In this document: positions 7,615 to 14,170 of the stretch, one piece after another | How positions within the stretch are numbered: position 1 is the first letter of the stretch | Layout of the letters: every line of letters starts with the position of its first letter | NCBI GenBank assembly: GCA_024641365.1 | Contig: JAHEDF010000042.1 | Coordinates: 1 to 14,170, forward strand | Reading direction: 5' to 3' | DNA length: 14,170 nucleotides | Origin: Planctomycetota bacterium | Lineage (GTDB): Bacteria; Planctomycetota; UBA11346 | Notes under the pieces: generated by a model | What the model was told of the DNA's origin: nothing | Database searches by the model: none | The model's input: only the letters and a program-made list of their open reading frames with translations | Position numbers and translations under genes: made by a program

Positions 7615-8942
7615 TTAAAAAAAGACATCATGCCTATGCCGTGCTTATTGCCCTCTGTTTCGCTTTAACCAGTTGCGGTGACCCGCTCGATGATCGTTAT
7701 GGCGTTACGGATAACGGCAGCATTAATGGTGTTTCCATTTTTAAACAAGTATTGACCAAACACGGAGATGTGCGATCTGCTCACGTGTTAAGTCCGCGGC
7801 TCTATGATGCTGAAAATAACATTTTAATCCACGTTTCAAAAACCGGATCAGTACCTGACGTCGAAGCGTGTGAATGGATTGAGGATTGGCTCAAAGAAGC
7901 GTATAATCGCCAAGCTATAATTGTTTTGCGCAATGGCGATTTGACGACCTGGTTATGTAAAACGTGGGCAGCACAGGCGCGTGCAGAGGCCCGCAAAGAG
8001 CCTGAATTAGCTGAGAAATTAAATAAGGTTGCAGATCAATTAGAAAAACGAGCCGATGCTGAAGGTATTAATTCAAACATCATGATTGGCGATTCATGCC
8101 AATTCTTTACTTTTGAACGATTAAAAGAGGGACAATTAATTAGCATTCGCGGTCTTGGTTTAACGGACCTGCCAAAAGCAATGCGCGTAACAGGCACTAT
8201 TAAAAAAAATGAAGATAAGAAATCAAAAAAGTCATCGACAAAAGAAGATGCTGAAGAACTGGTGGAAAGATCAGATGATGATGAGCCAAAACAGAAAAAA
8301 TCATTTGCGCCACTGATAGAAATACAAACAGAATCGAGTTTAACGCCAAACGGCTCGGGTAAAAATGTATTTGTTCCGTGGGCCGTTTCTATTCCAGTCG
8401 GTGAATACAGCCGCATGATCGTGGTTGCTGATGCCTTGCCATTATTAGATGGTGCCCTTCCTGATAAAGCAGCGCGTACTCTCATGCAGGCACTTATTGC
8501 CAATGTCATGGATTATAGCCTAGATGATCCCAAAATGATGTGGGTTAATTATTTACGTGTACGCGATGCAGATGCACAACCTAATCCTATGCTTGCCGTG
8601 TTAACAACGCCGCCGGTTTCCTGGATTACGTGGCACCTCGTTGCTTTATTAGTGGTCTTAGCATTTCTGGGCGCTGGTTGGATGGGGCGAAAAGAAGTAC
8701 GACGCGATGATCGTCATGATCGTTTTTCGCGCCATGTGCTGGCACTTGCTGCACGACTGCGCGATACCGGACAGGCAACATGGTGCGTGCGCGCAATAGC
8801 GCGCGTGGTCCTTAATTACCGCAAACAAACCCCGCATTTTTCCGATGAAGATTCGGCACGCCATTGGTTGCAAAATACCACGAAAACACACCTAACATCT
8901 TCTACAGTTACAACGAACGAGACAAAGAGAAGCCATGACTGA
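7611..8942 (+). CDS. DUF4350-type lipoprotein with C-terminal membrane helix
   Basis: This 443-residue protein starts with a lipoprotein signal peptide whose lipobox is LTSC (Cys22). It continues with the DUF4350-like pattern: NGSINGVSIFKQVLTKHGDVRSAHVLSP, then ILIHVSKTG and the helix EACEWIEDWL. A strongly charged low-complexity stretch at about 198-230 (rich in Lys, Asp, Glu, Ser) separates two halves of the extracytoplasmic region. The second half has VPWAVSIPVGEYSRMIVVADALPLLDG. A membrane helix at about 336-358 follows, then a basic cytoplasmic tail of about 85 residues. In related operons the DUF4350 protein sits between DUF4129 and MoxR, as here. The combination of lipid anchor and C-terminal helix would tether it at both ends. 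Overlap with the moxR start is 8 bases (ATGACTGA). Family assignment is good but not certain, because the sequence is divergent. Confidence 0.78.
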   Translation: MIKKRHHAYAVLIALCFALTSCGDPLDDRYGVTDNGSINGVSIFKQVLTKHGDVRSAHVLSPRLYDAENNILIHVSKTGSVPDVEACEWIEDWLKEAYNRQAIIVLRNGDLTTWLCKTWAAQARAEARKEPELAEKLNKVADQLEKRADAEGINSNIMIGDSCQFFTFERLKEGQLISIRGLGLTDLPKAMRVTGTIKKNEDKKSKKSSTKEDAEELVERSDDDEPKQKKSFAPLIEIQTESSLTPNGSGKNVFVPWAVSIPVGEYSRMIVVADALPLLDGALPDKAARTLMQALIANVMDYSLDDPKMMWVNYLRVRDADAQPNPMLAVLTTPPVSWITWHLVALLVVLAFLGAGWMGRKEVRRDDRHDRFSRHVLALAARLRDTGQATWCVRAIARVVLNYRKQTPHFSDEDSARHWLQNTTKTHLTSSTVTTNETKRSHD

Positions 8943-9933
8943 TACTCCTATGACCCCATCACCAGAAGAATTAGAGTTTGCAGCTCAACAATTAGCAACT
9001 TGTCGCAATGAGCTGTCTAAATTATTTATTGGGCAAAATGATTTAGTAGATGGCGTGTTACGTGCCGTCATTGCTGGCGGCCACGTCCTGGTCGAAAGTG
9101 TACCGGGGCTTGGAAAAACTTTATTGGTTAAGGCAATTGGAAAAATTTTGGGTTTAGCAACCAATCGCATTCAATTTACACCAGACTTAATGCCGGCTGA
9201 TATTACCGGCAGTCATGTCTTTGATTTGGCTGAACGTAAATTCGTTTTTCATAAGGGCCCAATCTTTACACAATTTTTACTTGCGGACGAAATAAATCGT
9301 GCGCCAGCAAAAACCCATGCCGCATTGTTAGAGGTCATGCAAGAACGCCAAGTTACCTTAGATGGTCGGCACCATGCCTTAGACGCGCCATTCCTAGTCA
9401 TGGCAACACAAAATCCGATTGAAAATGAAGGCACCTATGCGTTGCCAGAAGCACAATTAGATCGCTTTCTTTTTAAACTAGAAATGACGTATCCAGAAGA
9501 ATCGGATGAACAGCGCATCCTATCACTGTATTTATCAGGTCGTTCACCGGAATCTATTTTAGCAAACGATTTGCACAGCGTGCTGTCGCCAGACGGCGTT
9601 TTAAGTATTCAACACATTGCTAATCGCCTTACGGTAGATGCCAGTATTATCACTTATATTACCAATATTGTTCGTCGTACACGTGGCTTCCCAGGATTAT
9701 TTATGGGAGCCAGTCCGCGTGCTGGCATTGCGATGTTACGAGCAGGGCGTGCTACAGCACTTAGTAACGGTCGTAGTTTTGTAATTCCTGATGATATTGC
9801 CGAAGTGGCTTTAGCGTCGTTGCGTCACCGGGTTATTTTAAGTCCAGAGGCTGAGGTCGAAGGCAAAAAAGTGGACAGTGTTTTAAAAGAGTTGCTCAAA
9901 GGCGTCGATGTTCCGCGCGGTACGAATAAGTAA
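8935..9933 (+). CDS. moxR: MoxR-family AAA+ ATPase
   Basis: A 332-residue cytoplasmic ATPase of full family length. It has Walker A ESVPGLGKT (54-62), the MoxR signature QFTPDLMPADITGSHVFD, Walker B FLLADEINRAP (114-124), then KTHAALLEVMQERQVTLDG. Sensor 1 is MATQNPIENEGTYALPEAQLDRF, and the sensor 2 arginine lies in GASPRAGIAML (about 258-268). MoxR ATPases are proposed chaperones that remodel or load cofactors into partner proteins together with von Willebrand A-type proteins such as the DUF58 protein encoded next. ATG at 8935 has an AGAGAAG ribosome site and overlaps the previous stop. No catalytic residue appears missing. Confidence 0.96.
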   Translation: MTDTPMTPSPEELEFAAQQLATCRNELSKLFIGQNDLVDGVLRAVIAGGHVLVESVPGLGKTLLVKAIGKILGLATNRIQFTPDLMPADITGSHVFDLAERKFVFHKGPIFTQFLLADEINRAPAKTHAALLEVMQERQVTLDGRHHALDAPFLVMATQNPIENEGTYALPEAQLDRFLFKLEMTYPEESDEQRILSLYLSGRSPESILANDLHSVLSPDGVLSIQHIANRLTVDASIITYITNIVRRTRGFPGLFMGASPRAGIAMLRAGRATALSNGRSFVIPDDIAEVALASLRHRVILSPEAEVEGKKVDSVLKELLKGVDVPRGTNK

Positions 9934-9935
9934 GC

Positions 9936-9947
9936 GAGGCTATTCTG
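9936..9947 (+). promoter_or_regulatory. Ribosome binding site pointing to a CTG start codon
   Basis: GAGG (9936-9939) lies 3 bases after the moxR stop and five bases before CTG at 9945-9947. The exported-protein start at 2081 and the head-ORF start at 11343 in this window also have GAGG or GGAG with exactly five bases of spacing. The neighbouring ATT at 9942 is only two bases away, too close. Confidence 0.6.
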
Positions 9948-11321
9948 TTCCCCACACGCGCTTTAATTGCTATTGTATCAATTCCGATAGTGCTGTCCTT
10001 TGGACTCGCTATCGATGATGCCTATTTGCCAGCATTGCTGGCATTGGATGCGCTCGTCATTTGCATTGCATTTATTGATGGTCTTCGTTGTTGGAATAAA
10101 CATCGATCCATGCGCGTGTCAGTTGAAACACCGTCTATTTGGTCACGTGGTCGTTTTGAAACAGTACATGTAATTATTGATTATTTTGGTAAAAGTACGC
10201 GCACCATAGAATTCGCCTTAGACGTGCCACATTCATTCACATTGCAAAGCGACAACGCAGATAAAAAGCAAGAAACCACAACAGCTAACGCACCAACCAT
10301 GATGTTAGAGCTTGCGCCGCGTGCACGTTCTGAAACGCACGTAAAAATGACCGCTCATGAACGTGGCGGTTTTGAAATTGGCGGTGTCCATATTTCATTT
10401 TATTCCCCAATGCGTTTATGGCGTCGACAAGTGTTAGTTGGTGACGCTGTGCCAGTGCGCGTGCATCCCGATTTAAAACAGTTATCTAATTACGCATTAA
10501 TGGCACGTGCTGACAGACTCAATTTAATTGGTGTGCGGCGTGCTCAACGAACTGGTGGTGACACCGAATTTGAACGTTTACGTGATTATCATCATAATGA
10601 TGCACTGAATCGCATGGATTGGAAAGCAACGGCTCGACGTGATCAATTAACCGTGCGCGATTATCGTACCAGTCAGTCGCAGGGACTAATGTTATTAATT
10701 GATGCTGGGCGCATGATGGTGTCACGACAAGGACAATTAAATTTATTAGATCATGCTATCGATGCGGCATTAATGTTGGCGTATGTTGCCCTACAACAAG
10801 GTGATCGCGTTGGATTAATTGCGTACGCAGATGGTATAAAACGCTATGTGCCATCGGCAGGTGGCCCACGACAAATGCAACGCTTGGTGCACGCACTGCA
10901 CGATTTACAAGCTGAACGTGTTGAAAGTCGTCATGAAGAAGCCTTTATGCATTTGGCAGCGCATGAACGTAAGCGTAGTTTAGTGGTGTCGCTGACGCAT
11001 GTCTTAGATAATGTTAATGCTGACCATATAGAACGCCATTTTCGCCGTTTAGTCGGCCGCCATTTGCCCTTGGCCGTGCTCTTACAAGACCGTGACTTGC
11101 ATGATTTATTGCCAGATAAATCTGAGCTAGAAAGCCATTTATCTGAAAACCCAGAGAACCTGTGGCGTGCTGGGGCCGCCGCCGCCATAATCGGTTGGCG
11201 CCAAGAACTCATTGAACGATTGCGTCGCCATGGTTGTTTAGTAATTGATGTGCCACCAACCAACGTAACCGCAGGATTAGTGAGTCGCTATTTAGAAATT
11301 AAAGCACATCATTTATTATAA
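9945..11321 (+). CDS. DUF58 (von Willebrand A-like) protein, probable CTG start
   Basis: This membrane-anchored DUF58 protein is the usual partner of MoxR. With CTG at 9945 it is 458 residues and begins (M)FPTRALIAIVSIPIVLSFG. This matches the customary 'MFPTRR' opening of DUF58 proteins and gives a complete first membrane helix. The nearest GTG (9990) would cut that helix in half and has no ribosome site. A second helix is at about 29-45. The core DUF58 motif is at about 200-235: GGDTEFERLRDYHHNDALNR then MDWKATARRDQL (usual RxIDWxxSAR). It is followed by the vWA-like strand LMLLIDAGRMM near residue 252. The last region (YLEIKAHHLL) is the normal end. It lies 11 bases after the moxR stop. 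The function may be substrate recognition for MoxR at the membrane; this is inferred from the family. Confidence 0.9.
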   Translation: MFPTRALIAIVSIPIVLSFGLAIDDAYLPALLALDALVICIAFIDGLRCWNKHRSMRVSVETPSIWSRGRFETVHVIIDYFGKSTRTIEFALDVPHSFTLQSDNADKKQETTTANAPTMMLELAPRARSETHVKMTAHERGGFEIGGVHISFYSPMRLWRRQVLVGDAVPVRVHPDLKQLSNYALMARADRLNLIGVRRAQRTGGDTEFERLRDYHHNDALNRMDWKATARRDQLTVRDYRTSQSQGLMLLIDAGRMMVSRQGQLNLLDHAIDAALMLAYVALQQGDRVGLIAYADGIKRYVPSAGGPRQMQRLVHALHDLQAERVESRHEEAFMHLAAHERKRSLVVSLTHVLDNVNADHIERHFRRLVGRHLPLAVLLQDRDLHDLLPDKSELESHLSENPENLWRAGAAAAIIGWRQELIERLRRHGCLVIDVPPTNVTAGLVSRYLEIKAHHLL

Positions 11322-11333
11322 TACTATTCAGCT

Positions 11334-11345
11334 GGAGTAAATATG
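11334..11345 (+). promoter_or_regulatory. Ribosome binding site for the interrupted RDD gene
   Basis: GGAG at 11334-11337 lies five bases before ATG 11343, the best ribosome site in the window. By contrast the ATG at 11439, which starts the RDD domain, has no purine-rich site upstream. Translation therefore most likely begins at 11343 and meets TAA at 11433. Confidence 0.65.
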
Positions 11346-11435
11346 AACGACAATAACGAAAACAATCCTTACGCCGCACCTGATCATGGACTTGATCAGC
11401 ATAAACCGGGTGAAATTGGCATTGAGAATTTTTAA
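11343..11435 (+). CDS. N-terminal head ORF (30 codons) of the interrupted RDD gene
   Basis: ATG 11343 opens a 30-residue frame beginning MNDNNENNPYAAPDHG and ending GIENF before TAA at 11433-11435. NPYAAP is the standard N-terminal tag seen in front of RDD and similar small membrane proteins. The frame continues after the stop as TAT ATG GGC TTC TGG (YMGFW), and 'Y-x-GFWKR' is the normal beginning of the RDD domain. The head and the RDD domain are thus collinear halves of one gene of about 191 codons interrupted by one stop. Whether the stop is read through, bypassed by reinitiation at ATG 11439, or inactivating cannot be told from sequence. Confidence 0.6.
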   Translation: MNDNNENNPYAAPDHGLDQHKPGEIGIENF

Positions 11436-11438
11436 TAT

Positions 11439-11918
11439 ATGGGCTTCTGGAAACGAGTTGTCGCATCGATTGTCGATAACTTTATTTTAAGTATCGCATT
11501 TTTACCATTATTTTTCATTCTGCTCGCAACAATAGAAAATCCAAATAACGCTCAATTGACTTATCAGGCAATTACTTTCGTTCTGACTATTACTGTGATA
11601 TTGTTATTTTGGCAGTTTAAACAGGCGACGCCTGGAAAAATGATTTTTAATGGAAAAATCGTTGATGCAGTAACTTTTCAAAAACCATCAATGGGAAAAT
11701 ATGTAATACGCTATATTGGTTATATTCCCTCATCTTTAGCGCTCGGTTTGGGCTTTATTTGGGTGGCCATTGATAAACAAAAACGTGGTTGGCACGACAT
11801 GATGGCAGGAACTTTAGTCGTAACACCAGGTGAACTCACCAATCGACGTGGTCCACGCAAACCAGCTAAGCGCAAAGATGACATTGAAGACGACGATAAA
11901 TGGTCGGATGCAAAATAA
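11439..11918 (+). CDS. RDD-family membrane protein, downstream part of a TAA-interrupted gene
   Basis: A 159-residue RDD protein if started at ATG 11439, three bases after the TAA that ends the NPYAAP head. RDD features are GFWKRVVASIVDNFIL (Arg and Asp of the first helix), a second helix at about 42-60, QATPGKMIFNGKIVDA, RYIGYIPSSLALGLGFIWVA, and DKQKRGWHDMMAGTLVVTP. The C-terminal 30 residues are hydrophilic and charged (RRGPRKPAKRKDDIEDDDK). RDD proteins are small membrane proteins of mostly unknown role; some are linked to ion transport. The TAATATATG arrangement would allow termination-reinitiation, the simplest way to make the RDD part. It lies about 120 bases after the DUF58 gene, so it may belong to the same transcript. 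Confidence 0.8.
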   Translation: MGFWKRVVASIVDNFILSIAFLPLFFILLATIENPNNAQLTYQAITFVLTITVILLFWQFKQATPGKMIFNGKIVDAVTFQKPSMGKYVIRYIGYIPSSLALGLGFIWVAIDKQKRGWHDMMAGTLVVTPGELTNRRGPRKPAKRKDDIEDDDKWSDAK

Positions 11919-11924
11919 AGAATA

Positions 11925-11951
11925 ATTAACCGCAGAGAGCGCAGAGTTAAT
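11925..11951 (+). repeat. CGCAGAG repeat, copy 1 (two units)
   Basis: ATTAACCGCAGAGAGCGCAG followed by AGTTAAT. It equals copy 2 with one 9-base unit missing. The ends ATTAAC (11925-11930) and GTTAAT (11946-11951) are inverted relative to each other. Confidence 0.75.
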
Positions 11952-12015
11952 GCTATTGCTAATAACCTCGTTCAAATCGGCATTTACTGAAAAATTAAAA
12001 ATTCACCAAAAGGCA

Positions 12016-12046
12016 ATTAACCGCAGAGGGCGCAGAGAGCGCAGAG
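12016..12046 (+). repeat. CGCAGAG repeat, copy 2 (three units)
   Basis: ATTAAC followed by three tandem 9-base units CGCAGAGGG, CGCAGAGAG, CGCAGAG(AT). All 31 bases are perfectly inverted at 12134-12164, with 87 bases between. Confidence 0.85.
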
Positions 12047-12133
12047 ATGGTTTTTAAACAAATCTACAGTAAAAATTACCGTTTATTGGTATTTAAAGGC
12101 AATGGAATGAGCGAAGGCTTTTTTATAAATACC

Positions 12134-12164
12134 CTCTGCGCTCTCTGCGCCCTCTGCGGTTAAT
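12134..12164 (-). repeat. CGCAGAG repeat, copy 3 (three units, inverted)
   Basis: Exact reverse complement of 12016-12046 over 31 bases. Together they could form a long stem-loop or the ends of a 149-base MITE-like element. Confidence 0.85.
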
Positions 12165-12234
12165 CAGTCTTCAATTAAACCTATTTTCCAGGGGAAAACG
12201 CGATTATTAGCCGATATTAGCCGAATAGCATTGT

Positions 12235-12247
12235 CTCTGCGGTTAAT
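12235..12247 (-). repeat. CGCAGAG repeat, copy 4 (one unit, inverted)
   Basis: CTCTGCGGTTAAT is the reverse complement of ATTAACCGCAGAG, the first 13 bases of the other copies. It abuts the terminator hairpin by 3 bases. Confidence 0.65.
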
Positions 12248-12250
12248 AAA

Positions 12251-12281
12251 ATATGGCCCTGGGAATTTCCCAGGGCCATAT
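12251..12281 (-). terminator. Strong hairpin terminator, probably bidirectional
   Basis: A near-perfect palindrome: 15-base arms ATATGGCCCTGGGAA and TTCCCAGGGCCATAT around a single T, so a real loop of about 3-5 bases. Leftward it is followed by ATTTTATT, fitting termination of the PNPase gene 25 bases after its stop. Rightward it is followed by CATTTTA, so it could also stop transcription from the RDD gene. Confidence 0.82.
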
Positions 12282-12305
12282 CATTTTAGCCGACTAATTT
12301 ATCAA

Positions 12306-14170
12306 TTAGCGACGCGGACCACGATCATCGTCGCGACGTGGTCCGCGTGGAGCATCTCGGCGTGGTGGACGATCATCGCCGCCGTTCGCAGCGCGCTGTG
12401 CAGCGCGTTCAGCGCGGGCAGCTTTTGATTCTTCCGACTCTTCAATTAAAGCTTTGCGGCTTAAACGGAATTTACCGGTGCGCGGATCAACTTCGATTAA
12501 TTTGACTTGTACCTTATCACCTTCTTTGGCGACGTCGGCTAAATTAGCAATGTGTGACCAATCCCACTCGCTGATGTGGACGAGCCCTTCGGTACCTGGA
12601 ATAAATTCGACGAAGGCACCAAAGTCTTTAATTGCCTTGATGGCACCGGAATAAATTTTGCCAACTTCTGGCAATTCGGTGAGGTCGCTGATCCAACCTT
12701 TTGCTTTTTCAATCGACGTCATATCAGGTGACGCAATGGTAATAATGCCATCGTCGTCGACACTAATTTTTGCGCCAGTTTCTTCTTGGATACGACGAAT
12801 AGTTTCGCCGCCTTTGCCAATAATTTTCCCAATAAATTCTGGATCAATTTGCACTTGAACAATTTGTGGTGCATATGGTGATAATTGTCCACGTGATTCG
12901 GCAATCGCTTCTTTCATCTTGTCTAAAATATGCAGACGACCTTGGCGAGCTTGTTCTAACGCTTTGCCCATTAATTCAGCGCTAATGCCAGCAATTTTAA
13001 TATCCATTTGTAAAGCGGTGATACCAGCTTCGGTACCACAGACTTTAAAGTCCATGTCGCCGTAATGATCTTCATCGCCAAGAATATCGGTGAGTACCGC
13101 AGCGCGTTCGCCTTCTTTGACTAAACCCATGGCGATACCAGCAACTGGTGCCGTAAGCGGAACGCCAGCAGCCATCATAGCCATTGAACCACCGCACACG
13201 GTCGCCATTGATGACGAGCCATTGGATTCAGTAATTTCACTGACCAAGCGAATGACGTACGGGAATTCTTCTTGTTTTGGTAATACGGCTAACAACGCGC
13301 GACGTGCTAAAGCACCGTGACCAATTTCACGACGTCCAGGACCTGGCCGACCGCCAACTTCACCAACCGAAAAGCCAGGAAAATTGTAATGTAATAAAAA
13401 GCGTTCATTAAAGCGAGGCTTTAATGAATCGATTAATTGTTCGTCTTCACTGGTACCAAGTGTACAAACCAAAATACCTTGGGTTTCACCACGAGTGAAA
13501 ACGGCAGAACCATGTGCGCGTGGCAATATGTCTAAGTCGAGGACAATGGGGCGAACGGTGGTTAAATCACGACCGTCGACGCGCTTGCCATCTAAAATTA
13601 ATTCACGGAAAACGACGTCTTTCGCATCGCCGAATGCGGCTTTGACATCGTCGGCTAATTCTTCTTCAGCGCCACCTAATTTAGCAATAATCGCATCGCG
13701 GCAGGCTTTAACAGCGGCACTGCGTTCAGCTTTATTGGAAATTAACAGGGCTTTCTGAATGTCAGCACGATGCTCTTTGATAATGGTAGCGACCCATGGA
13801 TTGACCTCGGGCTCGACATGTGATGCTTTTGGTTTGCCAGCAAGTTCGCGTAATTTTTCAATACCAGCAACAATAATTTTAATTTGTGCGTGCGCTAATT
13901 CGAGTGCTTCCACCATTTTCGCTTCGGCTATTGGCTGCGAACCACATTCAACCATGGTGATGGCGTCTTTGGTTCCAGCGACCACTAAATCCAATACGCT
14001 TTGTTCGCGTTCAAGATGCGTTGGATTAATAACAAATGCGTCATTAATCAACCCGATACGAACAGCACCTAGTGGTCCATTAAATGGAATAAATGAAATG
14101 CTAAGCGCAGCCGATACGCCGATCATCGATAAGACATCGGCTTCATGTAATTGGTCGTAACTGATGACCA
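12306..14170 (-). CDS. pnp: Polyribonucleotide nucleotidyltransferase (PNPase), N-terminus outside window
   Basis: PNPase degrades RNA 3' to 5' using phosphate. About 620 residues are seen; roughly the first 120 are off the window end, where the frame stays open (SYDQLHEADVLSMIGVSAAL). Present are the end of the first RNase PH domain (INPTHLER, LDLVVAGTKDA), the linker helical domain, and the second RNase PH domain (RVDGRDL, LHYNFPGFSVGE, RREIGHGALARRAL, CGGSMAMMAAGVP). The catalytic region is ILGDEDHYGDMDFKV with its Asp residues. The KH domain follows (FIGKIIGKGGETIRRIQEET), then the S1 domain (VGKIYSGAIKAIKDFGAFVE, GLVHISEW). The tail is Arg/Asp/Gly-rich, with RGPRR twice, and is probably disordered. 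All core motifs are intact. A terminator lies just downstream. In many bacteria pnp follows rpsO; that position is outside this window. Confidence 0.97.
   Translation of the reverse strand, partial: VISYDQLHEADVLSMIGVSAALSISFIPFNGPLGAVRIGLINDAFVINPTHLEREQSVLDLVVAGTKDAITMVECGSQPIAEAKMVEALELAHAQIKIIVAGIEKLRELAGKPKASHVEPEVNPWVATIIKEHRADIQKALLISNKAERSAAVKACRDAIIAKLGGAEEELADDVKAAFGDAKDVVFRELILDGKRVDGRDLTTVRPIVLDLDILPRAHGSAVFTRGETQGILVCTLGTSEDEQLIDSLKPRFNERFLLHYNFPGFSVGEVGGRPGPGRREIGHGALARRALLAVLPKQEEFPYVIRLVSEITESNGSSSMATVCGGSMAMMAAGVPLTAPVAGIAMGLVKEGERAAVLTDILGDEDHYGDMDFKVCGTEAGITALQMDIKIAGISAELMGKALEQARQGRLHILDKMKEAIAESRGQLSPYAPQIVQVQIDPEFIGKIIGKGGETIRRIQEETGAKISVDDDGIITIASPDMTSIEKAKGWISDLTELPEVGKIYSGAIKAIKDFGAFVEFIPGTEGLVHISEWDWSHIANLADVAKEGDKVQVKLIEVDPRTGKFRLSRKALIEESEESKAARAERAAQRAANGGDDRPPRRDAPRGPRRDDDRGPRR

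Larger units (their letters stand above)
11919..12305. other. Intergenic region of 387 bases with nested inverted repeats
   Basis: This lies between two convergent genes (RDD rightward, PNPase leftward). It contains four copies of a CGCAGAG-type repeat, two in each orientation (11925, 12016, 12134, 12235), and a strong hairpin terminator at 12251-12281. I see no coding potential and no tRNA. Confidence 0.75.

Noticed and set aside
9990..11321. DUF58 start at GTG 9990
   Set aside because: It removes the conserved FPTR opening and half of the first membrane helix and has no ribosome site.
3567..11918. Genome-wide reassignment of TAA as a sense codon
   Set aside because: Sulfatase, PNPase, MoxR and DUF58 all end with TAA exactly where their families normally end, so TAA works as a stop here.
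11925..12247. CRISPR array
   Set aside because: The repeats are 9-base units in tandem or inverted copies, without regular unique spacers and without cas genes.
13759..14160. 133-codon rightward ORF opposite PNPase (and similar long antisense frames at 8036-8509 and 6636-7046)
   Set aside because: These lie fully inside strongly conserved genes on the other strand and show no domain-like sequence; they are frame shadows.

Overview
The window looks like a piece of chromosome from a bacterium of moderate GC content, most likely a member of the Planctomycetota/Verrucomicrobiota/Lentisphaerota (PVC) group. This is inferred from gene content: an iduronate-2-sulfatase-type sulfatase, a secreted BNR/sialidase-like protein, a secreted coiled-coil plus lipocalin-like protein, and two membrane proteins with the N-terminal 'N-x-Y-A-x-P' signature common in those lineages. 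No rRNA or other taxonomic marker is present to confirm it.

Layout. Positions 1-1386 hold the 3' part of a sulfatase gene (+). Positions 1455-2081 (-) encode a small exported protein with its own promoter candidate and a terminator. Positions 2405-3559 (+) encode the exported sialidase-like protein. Positions 3567-4061 (-) hold a small multi-pass membrane protein whose reading frame is interrupted by an in-frame TAA after 33 codons. From 4296 to 11321 (+) runs a tightly packed operon: an RDD-SpoIIM fusion, a polytopic membrane protein, a DUF4129-type protein, a DUF4350-type lipoprotein, a MoxR AAA+ ATPase and a DUF58 protein. The first five genes overlap at their stop/start codons. The operon is followed by a separate RDD gene (11343-11918, +) that again has an in-frame TAA after 30 codons. 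A 387-base intergenic region with nested inverted copies of a 9-base 'CGCAGAGNN' repeat and a strong hairpin terminator separates this from a leftward PNPase gene (12306 to beyond the window end).

How the genes fit together. The 7-kb operon is the MoxR-DUF58-DUF4129-DUF4350-SpoIIM-RDD group known from several phyla. A MoxR ATPase is thought to act as a chaperone with a DUF58 (von Willebrand A-like) partner and a set of membrane proteins in envelope maturation or stress. Here RDD and SpoIIM are one polypeptide. The sulfatase and sialidase-like protein suggest use of sulfated or complex glycans. PNPase is housekeeping RNA decay.

The most unusual signal is the pair of in-frame TAA codons. Two different membrane-protein genes, 7.4 kb apart and on opposite strands, each have an 'N-x-Y-A-x-P' head of about 30 residues, then TAA, then the membrane domain in the same frame. 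Also notable are a probable CTG start codon for the DUF58 gene and the nested inverted repeats upstream of the shared terminator.
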